Positions 33,923 to 42,216 of a stretch of DNA of 64,000 nucleotides are shown here, one piece after another. The DNA comes from Exiguobacterium aurantiacum. GTDB taxonomy: Bacteria; Bacillota; Bacilli; Exiguobacteriales; Exiguobacteriaceae. A model generated the notes under the pieces. The model had not been told where the DNA came from, ran no database searches, and saw only the letters and a program-made list of their open reading frames with translations. The DNA lies in assembly GCF_024362205.1 (NCBI RefSeq), contig NZ_CP101462.1, forward strand, positions 1,578,501 to 1,642,500, read 5' to 3'. The translations under genes were made by a program, and so were the position numbers. Position 1 is the stretch's first letter. Each line of letters opens with the position of its first letter.

Positions 33923-35470
33923 TCAGCCCTTGATACGTGTCATTGATTGAACCCGTTTTCGGTCCAGTTTCCCAACAGGTGTATAAGGCAACTCTTTAAC
34001 AAAAGCAATCTCTCGGGGGACTTGGTAGACTGCCACTCGTGTCCGTAACCAGCTTAAAAGTGCTTCTTCAGTCATCTTTTTATCAGAATATAGCTGGACG
34101 TACGCCTTCAGAATGTTGCCCGCGTAGACATCCTCCACACCGATGACAGCGACGTCTTCGACACTCGGATGGTCACACAAAGCAGCTTCGATTTCCGCCG
34201 GATAAATATTGTTGCCGGCTGAAATGATCAAATCGTCCGTTCGTCCGCATAGGAAATAATAGCCGTTCACGTCCCGGTAACCGATATCGCCCGTTTGAAT
34301 CCAGAGGTCTGTGCTATTTTTCATGGACCACTTATTCCGAATACAAAATTGCCCGATCCTGCCGGGTTCAACTTCTTTCCCGTCCATTACGACCTGCAAT
34401 TGGCTTCCCGGGATTGCTTTTCCGAGCGTGTCTGGATGATCATATAAATCTTCGGGAGTAGCAATGATGTTCAAGCCGGCTTCCGACGTCCCGTATAGAT
34501 TGTATAAGACGTTTCCTAGATGCTTGGTCACTTGTCTTACTAAAACCGGATTTAATTTTGCGCCACCGGACGCAATGCAAGTCAAGGAACCGAGTGCTTC
34601 TCGATCGTGTGTCAGCATTTTATGGACCATCAACGGAACGACCGTGACCACTTCCACTTGATGCTGCCGAATGAGGGCGCATGCGCTTTTCGCATCAAAG
34701 CTCTCTTGAATGACAACTTTCTTTCCCAGAGCAATAAAGGATAATAGGACAGCGATCCCGTAGCCATGGTAAATCGGCGTTGCGATATAGGCCGTATTGT
34801 AGGTTGGCAACTGCAATCGGTTCAGTAAAGCCGCAAACGGATGGAGGAAGTTAAACAGGGACGGTCGGTGAATCACTTGTTTCGGCTTCCCAGTCGTCCC
34901 CCCAGTCAATAGCACAATCTTTCCGCTGGATGAGGCCGTCAGTTTGGCTTTTAGGTGTGAAGCCGACGTTGACAACCTGTTGATGGATTCTTGCGTTTCA
35001 TGATAACTGACGAGTTTCGCATGCTGATAGGACGATTTTTCAATCAATCCTCTAAATTCTTCGTCGTAAATCAGGAAGTCGAAGTGATGTTCTTGCACCA
35101 GTCGGTCGAACTGCCGTTGACTCATCGCACAATTGAGCAAGTAGATATGTGCACCGAGCCGTGACGCAGCAAAGATGCCTTGCACGAATGACGCATGATT
35201 TCGGCAGAAGAACGCGACTTCATGGCCTTTACGAATCTCATATCGCTCCGCTAATTGATGAACGAGGTTTTCACAACGTTCCTGGAACTCCTCAAAATTG
35301 AGTGTTCCCCGATGATCCACCAAAGCAGTCTTTTGGCCACCAGTCTTTTCCGTCAATGTGAAAAGAAGCATCAGATTGACACCGTGTTGACGGATTGCCA
35401 AGCAAAGGCGTCCTAAGTTCGAGGGGGAAAGAAAATTTAGCCGCGACAATATGTTCAGCAAATTAAACAT
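33923..35470 (-). CDS. Acyl-CoA synthetase-like AMP-binding ligase
   Basis: 515 aa from the ATG at 35470 (the frame opens at a GTG at 35482, which is too close to the SD). ANL superfamily motifs in order: LLTGGTTGKPKQVIH (P-loop), LYGTSEAG, TGDIGYRDVNGYYFLCGRTDDLIISAGNNIYPAEIE and the C-terminal catalytic Lys in TPVGKLDRKRV. Activates a carboxylic acid, probably a fatty acid, as adenylate then thioester. Its start is 7 bases from the SDR stop, so the pair is one operon. The sequence is visibly AT-richer than neighbouring genes, suggesting transfer. Exact substrate unknown. Confidence 0.8.
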   Translation of the reverse strand: MFNLLNILSRLNFLSPSNLGRLCLAIRQHGVNLMLLFTLTEKTGGQKTALVDHRGTLNFEEFQERCENLVHQLAERYEIRKGHEVAFFCRNHASFVQGIFAASRLGAHIYLLNCAMSQRQFDRLVQEHHFDFLIYDEEFRGLIEKSSYQHAKLVSYHETQESINRLSTSASHLKAKLTASSSGKIVLLTGGTTGKPKQVIHRPSLFNFLHPFAALLNRLQLPTYNTAYIATPIYHGYGIAVLLSFIALGKKVVIQESFDAKSACALIRQHQVEVVTVVPLMVHKMLTHDREALGSLTCIASGGAKLNPVLVRQVTKHLGNVLYNLYGTSEAGLNIIATPEDLYDHPDTLGKAIPGSQLQVVMDGKEVEPGRIGQFCIRNKWSMKNSTDLWIQTGDIGYRDVNGYYFLCGRTDDLIISAGNNIYPAEIEAALCDHPSVEDVAVIGVEDVYAGNILKAYVQLYSDKKMTEEALLSWLRTRVAVYQVPREIAFVKELPYTPVGKLDRKRVQSMTRIKG

Positions 35471-36323
35471 CGTCCCGGTCACGCTCCTTGTTCTTTACTA
35501 ACTTGAGAACGATCAACGATAACGGTGACCTGAAGACGACTGAGGCCCACTCACCTAAAAATAACCACCACGGTTTATAGACTTTTCGTTTCGTATACAA
35601 GGCGTGTCCAATCATTTCCGCCACGTGAACCGGTGACAAAGCGGGAGAGTTCTGATAAGCAATCGTCGGTTTAATCATCGGTGTCCTCACGAGCGGCAGG
35701 TAAATCGAAGTGGTGTAAATGTTTTTGACTTTCAGTTCTGGCTCCGCCGAGCGCAACCACGTATCAAACGCGGTTTTTGACGCCTGGTAGGCAGCCCAAT
35801 AAGGTATAGGCAATAACAAGACGTTGATAGAGGAGACATTGATGATTTGTCCGTTCTTTTGGGCAAGCATCGGAATGAGCGATAGCAATAACTGGACCGG
35901 TGCAAAATAATTAAGTGCCATCGTACGTGTGAAATCATGGTAGCGATCCAGCGACTGAGCAATTGGACGGTTGATCGAGATACCGGCATTGCTGACGACA
36001 ACATCTAATCCGTCTGGCAATTGATGCAGAAATGTCAGCAATTCTTTTCGTTCCTCTTCGTTTCGCAAATCTGCCGGGAATACCGTCACACGGGCTGAGG
36101 CCTGTTCAATTTCGACTTTCATAGAGTTCATGTTTTCTTCGCTGCGGGCCACCAGAATCAGATGCGCAGTCGTGTCCGCTAATAAATAGGCGAACGCCTT
36201 GCCGATTCCTGAGCTCGCTCCAGTGATCAAGACCGTCTTCCCATCCACTTCTTGTTTCATCTTCTCGAAATGAAAGGAAGGCGATAAAAATAGAAACTTC
36301 TCCAAAAGCGTGTAGTTATGCAT
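35463..36323 (-). CDS. Short-chain dehydrogenase/reductase
   Basis: 286 aa. Cofactor motif TGASSGIG (34-41), NAG in VVSNAGIS (111-114 region), catalytic Ser164/165 (INVSSINV) and YxxxK (Tyr179, Lys183). The N-terminal ~20 residues (HNYTLLEKFLFLSPSFHFE) and a C-terminal hydrophobic stretch suggest membrane contact. The stop overlaps the ligand-activating gene's leader by a few bases, so both likely act on the same lipid-like substrate. SD AAAAGGTGC. AT-richer than the flanks. Confidence 0.82.
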   Translation of the reverse strand: MHNYTLLEKFLFLSPSFHFEKMKQEVDGKTVLITGASSGIGKAFAYLLADTTAHLILVARSEENMNSMKVEIEQASARVTVFPADLRNEEERKELLTFLHQLPDGLDVVVSNAGISINRPIAQSLDRYHDFTRTMALNYFAPVQLLLSLIPMLAQKNGQIINVSSINVLLLPIPYWAAYQASKTAFDTWLRSAEPELKVKNIYTTSIYLPLVRTPMIKPTIAYQNSPALSPVHVAEMIGHALYTKRKVYKPWWLFLGEWASVVFRSPLSLIVLKLVKNKERDRDDV

Positions 36324-36377
36324 ATAGCCAGCACCTTTTTATAAAATATTGTGATTGAATCAGGAATCACTGTTGAC

Positions 36378-36896
36378 TTAATGTTCGAGATACATATCCA
36401 AATGCAACAGCTCGTCTCGAAGCGGCAACAAATCTTTTACCGAATGGACCCCCATCATATAGTCGTATCCGAAGAACACCTTGAACGTGTATTGTTTGTC
36501 TGACTCATTCTCTTTATACTCTAACTCGGCGTAAAGCGTATTCCGGAACATGAGGCGAAGCATGTTCGGGACTTGGTCTCGGGACAAGACCTTTCCTGGC
36601 TTCACTTTTTTACGAAGTTCTCTCATCCGAATCGGATAAAGCTCATTGAACGCGTGTTTCGAAGAAGGTCGATAGTCATAGTCGCGTCGTTCTAGATAGG
36701 AGACGGTCAATGTCTTTACGCCTAAATAGAACATGATTTGCTCAATCGCTTTGACGTAATTCGATTCCACGCGGAGATATTCCTCCAATGTGAAGACGAC
36801 TCCGTCAAACGTTCGATTGATGTCAGAGATTTCGGTCCATTCGTCAATCTCACCTCTCGTTTCAGGATGATATTTGGTTACGCTATAGATGTTCAT
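36378..36896 (-). CDS. Hypothetical protein
   Basis: 172 aa, mixed alpha/beta, no signal peptide or membrane helix (MNIYSVTKYHPETRGEIDE...). SD CCAGGTGACTAG before the ATG. A charged middle (RMRELRKKVKPGKVLSRDQV) lies between two aromatic-rich parts. It shares the AT-leaning style of the SDR/ligase pair downstream and may belong to the same acquired segment. No family recognised. Confidence 0.6.
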   Translation of the reverse strand: MNIYSVTKYHPETRGEIDEWTEISDINRTFDGVVFTLEEYLRVESNYVKAIEQIMFYLGVKTLTVSYLERRDYDYRPSSKHAFNELYPIRMRELRKKVKPGKVLSRDQVPNMLRLMFRNTLYAELEYKENESDKQYTFKVFFGYDYMMGVHSVKDLLPLRDELLHLDMYLEH

Positions 36897-36933
36897 CTAG
36901 TCACCTGGCCTGTTCTTTAAATATTGGCAGTCT

Positions 36934-36965
36934 AAAAAACGGACACAACGATTGAGTCGTGTCCG
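36934..36965 (-). terminator. Terminator attached to the decayed GNAT copy
   Basis: On the minus strand CGGACAC.ACTC / GTTGTGTCCG followed by T6. It corresponds in place and core (CGGAC...GTCCG) to the terminator of the intact GNAT gene at 37806. Confidence 0.8.
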
Positions 36966-37085
36966 AGCATGTGCCGACGACGGCGTTGTGATTCCCTTTC
37001 GTCCACCCGTAGGCGACTTCGCGCAGATTGGGCCAACCTCGTTGCGTTGATGGTTTTCTATCATGTAAACAGACCCGTGTCGATA
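36961..37085 (-). pseudogene. Decayed partial copy of the GNAT gene at 37840
   Basis: Bases 36961-37027 match 37834-37900 (the 3' end of the intact gene plus its stop) at 62 of 67 positions by my count. The match then jumps to 38046-38080 of the intact gene (CGTTGCGTTGATG... region, encoding the EDHQRNGIG loop), so about 145 bases are deleted and the frame is lost. A short open frame crosses it but mixes two reading frames and is not a gene. Confidence 0.8.
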
Positions 37086-37102
37086 CGCCGCTTCTTCACG
37101 GA

Positions 37103-37786
37103 TCACTCCGTCTTGAAAAACGGAGACCTCACTGTCGTCAGCTTAGACGGCAAAAACGCATCAATTGCTTCTATGACTTCCTGTAGAACCTCAATCGTAC
37201 CGAACGTACCGGCATCCCGCTCTAGCCCATGGTTCACTCCCCTGAGCAGGTGCGTCTTGAGCGATGTGATGGCCGCTAACGCGTCTACCCGATTCGCCGT
37301 ATAACAATGGTCCTTGTCACCGATGACGACGAGTTGAGATGCCCGGGTCGTCCTCATCGTCTCTGTCACATCCTCGCGTCCAAGGAGCGGCGTCAACCAA
37401 ATGACATGTGCCTCGTGGAATATGGGACGAGTCAACTCATAGGCTAGCGCGACGGTACCGAGCGACTTCCCGACGAAGATGAACGCTTCGTATTTATGTG
37501 TCGACAAGACATGATCGATGACCGTCCGCACATCGTGACGGACGACCGCGTCGATGTCATCGATGTGAGCATAGTCGTCACGGTAATACTGGTAGTTGAT
37601 TTCCAAAACATCGCTTGAACGTTCTAAGAGCAAGCTCGTCGTAAAATGGAACATCGGGGCCGCGGTCGAATACCGATATCCTGGTAGTAGAATCGCGAGT
37701 TGTCGCGAAGGCCTCTCTTGCGTCAGCAATGTGTACGAGATTTCCATCCCGTCAAACCCAGGCAGCTTGCTTGTCTGTTCTTGCAT
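37103..37786 (-). CDS. Alpha/beta-hydrolase
   Basis: 227 aa from the ATG at 37786 (six bases from AAGGGGG; another ATG at 37792 abuts the SD). Oxyanion region LLPGYRYS, nucleophile elbow GKSLGT with Ser110, acid Asp161 in GDKDH, and His188 in GVNHGLE (numbering from the longer start). No signal peptide. It lies between the intact GNAT gene and its decayed copy, so it may have been carried in the duplicated segment. Substrate unknown. Confidence 0.75.
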   Translation of the reverse strand: MQEQTSKLPGFDGMEISYTLLTQERPSRQLAILLPGYRYSTAAPMFHFTTSLLLERSSDVLEINYQYYRDDYAHIDDIDAVVRHDVRTVIDHVLSTHKYEAFIFVGKSLGTVALAYELTRPIFHEAHVIWLTPLLGREDVTETMRTTRASQLVVIGDKDHCYTANRVDALAAITSLKTHLLRGVNHGLERDAGTFGTIEVLQEVIEAIDAFLPSKLTTVRSPFFKTE

Positions 37787-37805
37787 GGTCATCCCCCTTA
37801 TCTAT

Positions 37806-37840
37806 AAAAACGGACGCGACCCGCTCAGGCCGCGTCCGTT
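37806..37840 (-). terminator. Terminator of the intact GNAT gene
   Basis: On the minus strand AACGGACGCGGCC...GGGTCGCGTCCGTT hairpin with T5. Confidence 0.88.
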
Positions 37841-38361
37841 CATGCGCCGACGATGGCGTCGTGATTCCCTTTCGTCCACCCGTAGGCGACTTCGCGCAGA
37901 GCGAGTTCCCCGAATAAACGCTCTTTCGCATCGATGACCTGCCCGTCGCGCCGCTCATAGAACGTGCGGTACGGGTTCAGTTCAAGCGCCCAAATGATGA
38001 GCCCGTGATTCGACATCGCTTGGACCGCTCGCTCGAGCAGAAGCGAGCCAATCCCGTTGCGTTGATGATCCTCTAAAATGTAAATCGCATAAATTTCATT
38101 GCGATGATCCGGATAGTCGCCGGTCCGCTCTTCCCCGTAAAGGACGAACCCGACGATTTCTTCTTCGACCGTGGCAACAAACCCTTCGACTTCGCGTTTG
38201 GCGAGGGCGCTACGGACCTTTTCGGACCACTCGATTGCGTTCGAACCGAGCTTCAAAAGAAAGTCGGTCGGCACAATCCCCCGATAGGTCGTGCGCCACC
38301 CGTTCACCCTCACCCGCGCAATCCCGTAAGCGTCTTTTGGCTCGGCTTTCCGTATGAGCAT
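37840..38361 (-). CDS. GNAT family N-acetyltransferase
   Basis: 173 aa. N-terminal MLIRKAEPKDAYGIARVRVNGWRTTYRGIVP is the common 'WxxxYxG' GNAT opening. The acetyl-CoA loop is EDHQRNGIGSLLLERAV (Q/RxxGxG), followed by ALELNPYRTFYERRDG. SD AGGAGGGGATACGG. Substrate unknown. The 3' end of this gene and its terminator exist a second time at 36934-37085. Confidence 0.87.
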   Translation of the reverse strand: MLIRKAEPKDAYGIARVRVNGWRTTYRGIVPTDFLLKLGSNAIEWSEKVRSALAKREVEGFVATVEEEIVGFVLYGEERTGDYPDHRNEIYAIYILEDHQRNGIGSLLLERAVQAMSNHGLIIWALELNPYRTFYERRDGQVIDAKERLFGELALREVAYGWTKGNHDAIVGA

Positions 38362-38458
38362 CCGTATCCCCTCCTTAGCGTAAGTTTTACAAGTATTTTA
38401 CCACAAATCGCCCAATCGAAATCAGACTTCTTCCAGTTTTGGCTGACAATCATTTGAC

Positions 38459-38491
38459 AAAAAAACGACCGTAGGAATTCCTACGGTCGGC
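38459..38491 (-). terminator. Terminator of the fructose operon
   Basis: On the minus strand GACCGTAGGAATTCCTACGGTC perfect hairpin followed by GTTTTTTT. Confidence 0.9.
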
Positions 38492-38500
38492 ACGCACTGG

Positions 38501-40408
38501 TTAAGCGACATTACGCGTCGTTGTAGCTTTCGCGTCCGTCAATGGTTTTTTCAAGAACGAGAGGAGAAGTGCTCCAATCAAGGCTCCGGCGAGAATCGCG
38601 AGGGCGTAAAGTCCCATGCTCATGACGACGTTTCCAGCTCCTTCAAGGAGTGGGAAGACGAAGATTCCACCGTGCGGCGCTGGCAATTGGATAGCGAAGA
38701 AGGCTGACAATCCACCAGCGATAGCTGATCCGAGAATCGCTGACGGCAATACCCGAATCGGGTCGGCCGCTGCGAACGGAATCGCCGCTTCCGTGATGAA
38801 CGAGGCACCCATGATATACGCTGTCTTTCCTGCTTCACGTTCTTGTTTCGAGAACTTTTGACGGGCGAACACAGTCGATGCGAGTGCGACGAGAAGCGGT
38901 GGTACCATCCCACCAGCCATGACGGCCGCCATGACTTCTTGGTTACCGGCCGTGAGTGCTGCTGTACCGAAGACGTAGGCTGTCTTGTTGATCGGACCGC
39001 CCATATCGACGGCCATCATACCACCGACGATGACACCGAGCAAGATGGCGTTAGCGCCGCTCATGCCGTTAAGTGTCTCCATCAACCAAGACATGAGTGC
39101 TGCAATCGGTTCATTGACGACGAGCAACATAATCATCCCAGAGATGAATGAACCGAGAAGCGGGTACAACAGGACCGGCTTGATTCCTTCAAGTGTGGCC
39201 GGCAATTTTGCAAGTGCTTTCTTCAAGAAGAGGACGACATAACCGGCAAGGAAACCGGCGATGAGTCCACCGAGGAATCCAGCGTTCCCTTGGCTGGCGA
39301 GTGCCCCGGCGACGAGACCTGGTGCGAGACCTGGACGGTCGGCAATCGACATCGCGATGAAACCAGCAAGAATCGGGACGAGGAAACCGAACGCGGCGCC
39401 ACCGATCGTCATGAGTTGGGCGGCGAATTCGTTGTACGACGGGTCATCCGGGTTAGCCGAGTTGATGCCCCAGAAGAAACTGAGGGCGATCAAGAGACCA
39501 CCAGCGACGACGAGTGGAAGCATCGCGGATACCCCGCTCATCAAGTGCTTATAGATGCCTGTGCGTTGTTCTTTTTGCTGACCTGACTTTCCAGTCGCTT
39601 GATAGACCGGTCCATCTTGTTTCACAGCCCGGTTGATCAACTCTTCCGGCTTCCGGATGCCTTGGGCGACCGGGACTTCGATGACATGTTTTCCGGCGAA
39701 CCGGTCCATCTCGACGGCTTTGTCGGCCGCGACGATGATGGCGGTCGCTTTCGCGATATCGGCCGCTGTCAATTCGTTTTTGACGCCGGTCGAACCGTTC
39801 GTCTCGACTTTGATGTCGACACCCATCGCCTCTGCTTTTTGCTTCAAGCTGTCGGCGGCCATGTACGTGTGGGCGATACCTGTTGGACACGCCGTGACGG
39901 CAAGGATGTAAGGTGCATCGGCTTGAACCGGTTTCGAAGCGACAGGAGCCGCTTCGGCTGCTTCTTTTTCTTCGATGGCCCGGATGACATCATCTTCTGA
40001 CTTGGCTGCATAGAGACGTTCTTGGAACGCTGGATCCATAAGGAAGACCGATAATTTCGAGAGTGTTTCCAAGTGTTCGTTATTGGCGTGTTCTCCGGCC
40101 GCGATCATGAAGAACAAGCGGCTGTCTTGGCCGTCGAGTGCTTCGTAATCAATCCCTTCCGAGCGTCCAAAGGCGATGGCCGGTTGTTTGACGGCCTTCG
40201 TCTTCGCATGCGGGATGGCAATCCCTTCACCGAGTCCGGTCGTACTTTGTGCTTCACGTGCGAGGATGGCGTCGCGGTAGCCGTTACGATCCGATAGTTT
40301 GCCAGCGCGGTCGAGTACGTCGACGAGTTCTTCGATGACTTCGGCTTTCGAACGGCTGCGGAGATTCAGTTGAATCGTGTCCTTTTTAAGAAGGTCCGTG
40401 ATGTTCAT
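38501..40408 (-). CDS. fruA: Fructose-specific PTS enzyme IIABC
   Basis: 635 aa, one chain. EIIA (1-145) with the phospho-His in GIAIPHAKT; EIIB (about 170-265) with the phospho-Cys in AVTACPTGIAHTYMAADSL; EIIC (about 290-620), a fructose-type membrane channel. Imports fructose as fructose-1-phosphate. The ATG at 40408 follows TTGGAGGAAACAAC and overlaps the fruK stop (ATGA), giving translational coupling. Last gene of fruRKA. Confidence 0.95.
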   Translation of the reverse strand: MNITDLLKKDTIQLNLRSRSKAEVIEELVDVLDRAGKLSDRNGYRDAILAREAQSTTGLGEGIAIPHAKTKAVKQPAIAFGRSEGIDYEALDGQDSRLFFMIAAGEHANNEHLETLSKLSVFLMDPAFQERLYAAKSEDDVIRAIEEKEAAEAAPVASKPVQADAPYILAVTACPTGIAHTYMAADSLKQKAEAMGVDIKVETNGSTGVKNELTAADIAKATAIIVAADKAVEMDRFAGKHVIEVPVAQGIRKPEELINRAVKQDGPVYQATGKSGQQKEQRTGIYKHLMSGVSAMLPLVVAGGLLIALSFFWGINSANPDDPSYNEFAAQLMTIGGAAFGFLVPILAGFIAMSIADRPGLAPGLVAGALASQGNAGFLGGLIAGFLAGYVVLFLKKALAKLPATLEGIKPVLLYPLLGSFISGMIMLLVVNEPIAALMSWLMETLNGMSGANAILLGVIVGGMMAVDMGGPINKTAYVFGTAALTAGNQEVMAAVMAGGMVPPLLVALASTVFARQKFSKQEREAGKTAYIMGASFITEAAIPFAAADPIRVLPSAILGSAIAGGLSAFFAIQLPAPHGGIFVFPLLEGAGNVVMSMGLYALAILAGALIGALLLSFLKKPLTDAKATTTRNVA

Positions 40409-41334
40409 GTTGTTTCCTCCAATCGAGATAGTGGGGTGACGCTGACTTCGCCGACCAAGCGGTCCACGTCTTCTTTTGTGCACAGCCCGAACGTATATGC
40501 AGACGCGCTGCCGGTCGTGACCGCATAGCGGAACGCTTCGGTTGCGTCGTGGTCGAGAATGTTGGCGACGAATCCGGCGACGAGTGAATCGCCTGCGCCG
40601 ACCGAGTTGACGAGTTTGCCGCTCGGTGTGTTCGCCGTATAGGCGCCTGAACTGTTAACGAGCATCGCACCGTCACCGGCGAATGAGACGATGACGTTTT
40701 GGGCACCGCGTTCGACCAACTGCTCCGCATACGGGAGCGCCTGTTCGAAGGTCTCGATGTCTGTATCGAACAGTTCACCGAGTTCATGGTGGTTCGGTTT
40801 AATCATGAGCGGTTTGAGTGAGAGGACTTCGAGCATCGCTTCTTTCGTCGTATCGACGACGAACTCGGCACCGTTTGCCCGAACCGTCTCAGCGAGCGTG
40901 CGGTAGAGTGTATCCGGCAGATTGCCCGGAATGCTTCCGGCGAGGACGACGATGTCGCCCGGTTGAACGTGATCGAACTGACGCGTCAACCGTTCAAGTT
41001 CCGTGTCCGAAATGACCGGGCCGCTCGCGTTCAATTCCGTCTCTTCTTGCGCTCGAATCTTGACGTTGATGCGCGTCTGACCATCAACTTCGACGAAATC
41101 GGTTTGGACGCCTTTGTCGGTCAGCGCCTTCTTGATGAAGTCTCCCGTCGTGCCGCCGACGAATCCTAACGCGACTGTGTCGACGTCATATTCACGTAAG
41201 ACGAACGCGACGTTGATGCCTTTTCCTCCGGCCCGCTGCGTCGTCTCTTGAATCCGGTTGACTTCACCGAGGACGACTTCAGGGAGCGTCACGTAATAAT
41301 CGATTGAGGGGTTCAGTGTTAACGTGTAAATCAT
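40405..41334 (-). CDS. fruK: 1-Phosphofructokinase
   Basis: 309 aa. Converts fructose-1-phosphate to fructose-1,6-bisphosphate. PfkB signatures: QRAGGKGINVAFVL near residue 40 and NSVGAGDSLVAGF near residue 250 with the catalytic Asp. The start (MIYTLTLNPSIDYYV) is the typical FruK N-terminus and overlaps the fruR stop as ATGA; the longer frame is rejected. Second gene of the operon. Confidence 0.95.
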   Translation of the reverse strand: MIYTLTLNPSIDYYVTLPEVVLGEVNRIQETTQRAGGKGINVAFVLREYDVDTVALGFVGGTTGDFIKKALTDKGVQTDFVEVDGQTRINVKIRAQEETELNASGPVISDTELERLTRQFDHVQPGDIVVLAGSIPGNLPDTLYRTLAETVRANGAEFVVDTTKEAMLEVLSLKPLMIKPNHHELGELFDTDIETFEQALPYAEQLVERGAQNVIVSFAGDGAMLVNSSGAYTANTPSGKLVNSVGAGDSLVAGFVANILDHDATEAFRYAVTTGSASAYTFGLCTKEDVDRLVGEVSVTPLSRLEETT

Positions 41335-42080
41335 TTGGCGTTCACCACCTTTGTGATTGATTGAATTGAACTGACGCTTGTCGAGTCGCTCCATGTGACG
41401 AGTGTAGCCGCTTCGAGCGGAGCCACCCGACTGAACGAACGTTTCCCGAATTTTGAATCATCCGCCAAAATGTACGCCTCGCGAGCCAGTTCGATTGCTG
41501 TTTTTTTAACGAGTGCCTCTTCCGGGTCTGGGGTTGTATACCCAGCCTCTAGGTCGACGCCATTGATGCCAAGAAAAGCGAGGTCGACCCGATAGTTCAT
41601 CATGCTCTCTCGAGCGTTATAGCCGACGAGTGCCTGTGTCGACCGTTTCAACTCACCACCGATCACGAACGTCTTGATATCGAGGTCGAACAAGTCGTTG
41701 GCGATTGGTAAACTGTTCGTCACGACGATCACGTCTTTTCCGTCTAAGAAAGGAACCATCGCTTGCGTCGTCGTCCCGGCATCGAGATAGACGGACATCC
41801 CGTCCTCAATGAATGTCGCGGCCTTCCGTGCAATCGCGACTTTTTCATCGACGTGCTGATCTCGTTTCTCCTCGAACGTCGGCTCCTCTTCGTCGCGGGC
41901 CACGAGCGTTGCGCCGCCGTGAACCCGTTCGAGATAACCTTCGGCTTCGAGGTCGGTCAAATCCCGGCGAATCGTCGACTCCGACGATGCCGTCAACTCG
42001 ACCAATTCTTTCAGTTTGACAATCTTTTGCTCCGACAGACGTTGCAAAATCAGTTGATGTCGTTGTTTCGTTAACATCAT
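41331..42080 (-). CDS. fruR: DeoR-family repressor of the fructose operon
   Basis: 249 aa. N-terminal winged helix (KQRHQLILQRLSEQKIVKLKELVELTASSESTIRRDLTDLEAEGYLERVHGGA) and C-terminal sugar-phosphate sensor domain (YLDAGTTTQAMVPFL, VTNSLPIANDL, FVIGGELKR). Expected to respond to fructose-1-phosphate. First gene of the operon, so autoregulated. Two adjacent ATGs (42080, 42077) follow GGAGGGAAT; either may be used. Confidence 0.93.
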   Translation of the reverse strand: MMLTKQRHQLILQRLSEQKIVKLKELVELTASSESTIRRDLTDLEAEGYLERVHGGATLVARDEEEPTFEEKRDQHVDEKVAIARKAATFIEDGMSVYLDAGTTTQAMVPFLDGKDVIVVTNSLPIANDLFDLDIKTFVIGGELKRSTQALVGYNARESMMNYRVDLAFLGINGVDLEAGYTTPDPEEALVKKTAIELAREAYILADDSKFGKRSFSRVAPLEAATLVTWSDSTSVSSIQSITKVVNAK

Positions 42081-42097
42081 ATTCCCTCCGTAACTCT

Positions 42098-42126
42098 AAT
42101 ATAAAGCGTTTTCATTTAAAAAACAA
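42098..42126 (-). promoter_or_regulatory. Promoter of fruRKA with cre-like site in the spacer
   Basis: Minus strand TTGTTT (42126-42121), 17-bp spacer, TATATT (42103-42098). The spacer and -10 contain TGAAAACGCTTTAT (42114-42101), which matches the CcpA site consensus TGWNANCGNTNWCA at all but the last two positions. CcpA bound there would block RNA polymerase. Confidence 0.65.
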
Positions 42127-42150
42127 TCATAAACATTCAAAAACATCCAA
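42121..42150. repeat. Three 10-bp direct repeats, probable FruR operator
   Basis: AAACAATCAT, AAACATTCAA and AAACATCCAA in tandem with an exact 10-bp period, overlapping the -35 of the fruRKA promoter. One-helix-turn spacing puts all three on the same DNA face, as expected for a DeoR-type repressor array. Confidence 0.6.
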
Positions 42151-42180
42151 TATTTTTTACATTGTCACAATTATAACATA

Positions 42181-42208
42181 AAAAACGGTCACTAAGTGAC
42201 CGTTTTTG
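42181..42208. terminator. Intrinsic terminator
   Basis: AAAAACGGTCACT AAG TGACCGTTTTT; in the minus direction it ends the hydrolase gene at 42217. Confidence 0.9.
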
Positions 42209-42216
42209 ACAGTTCG

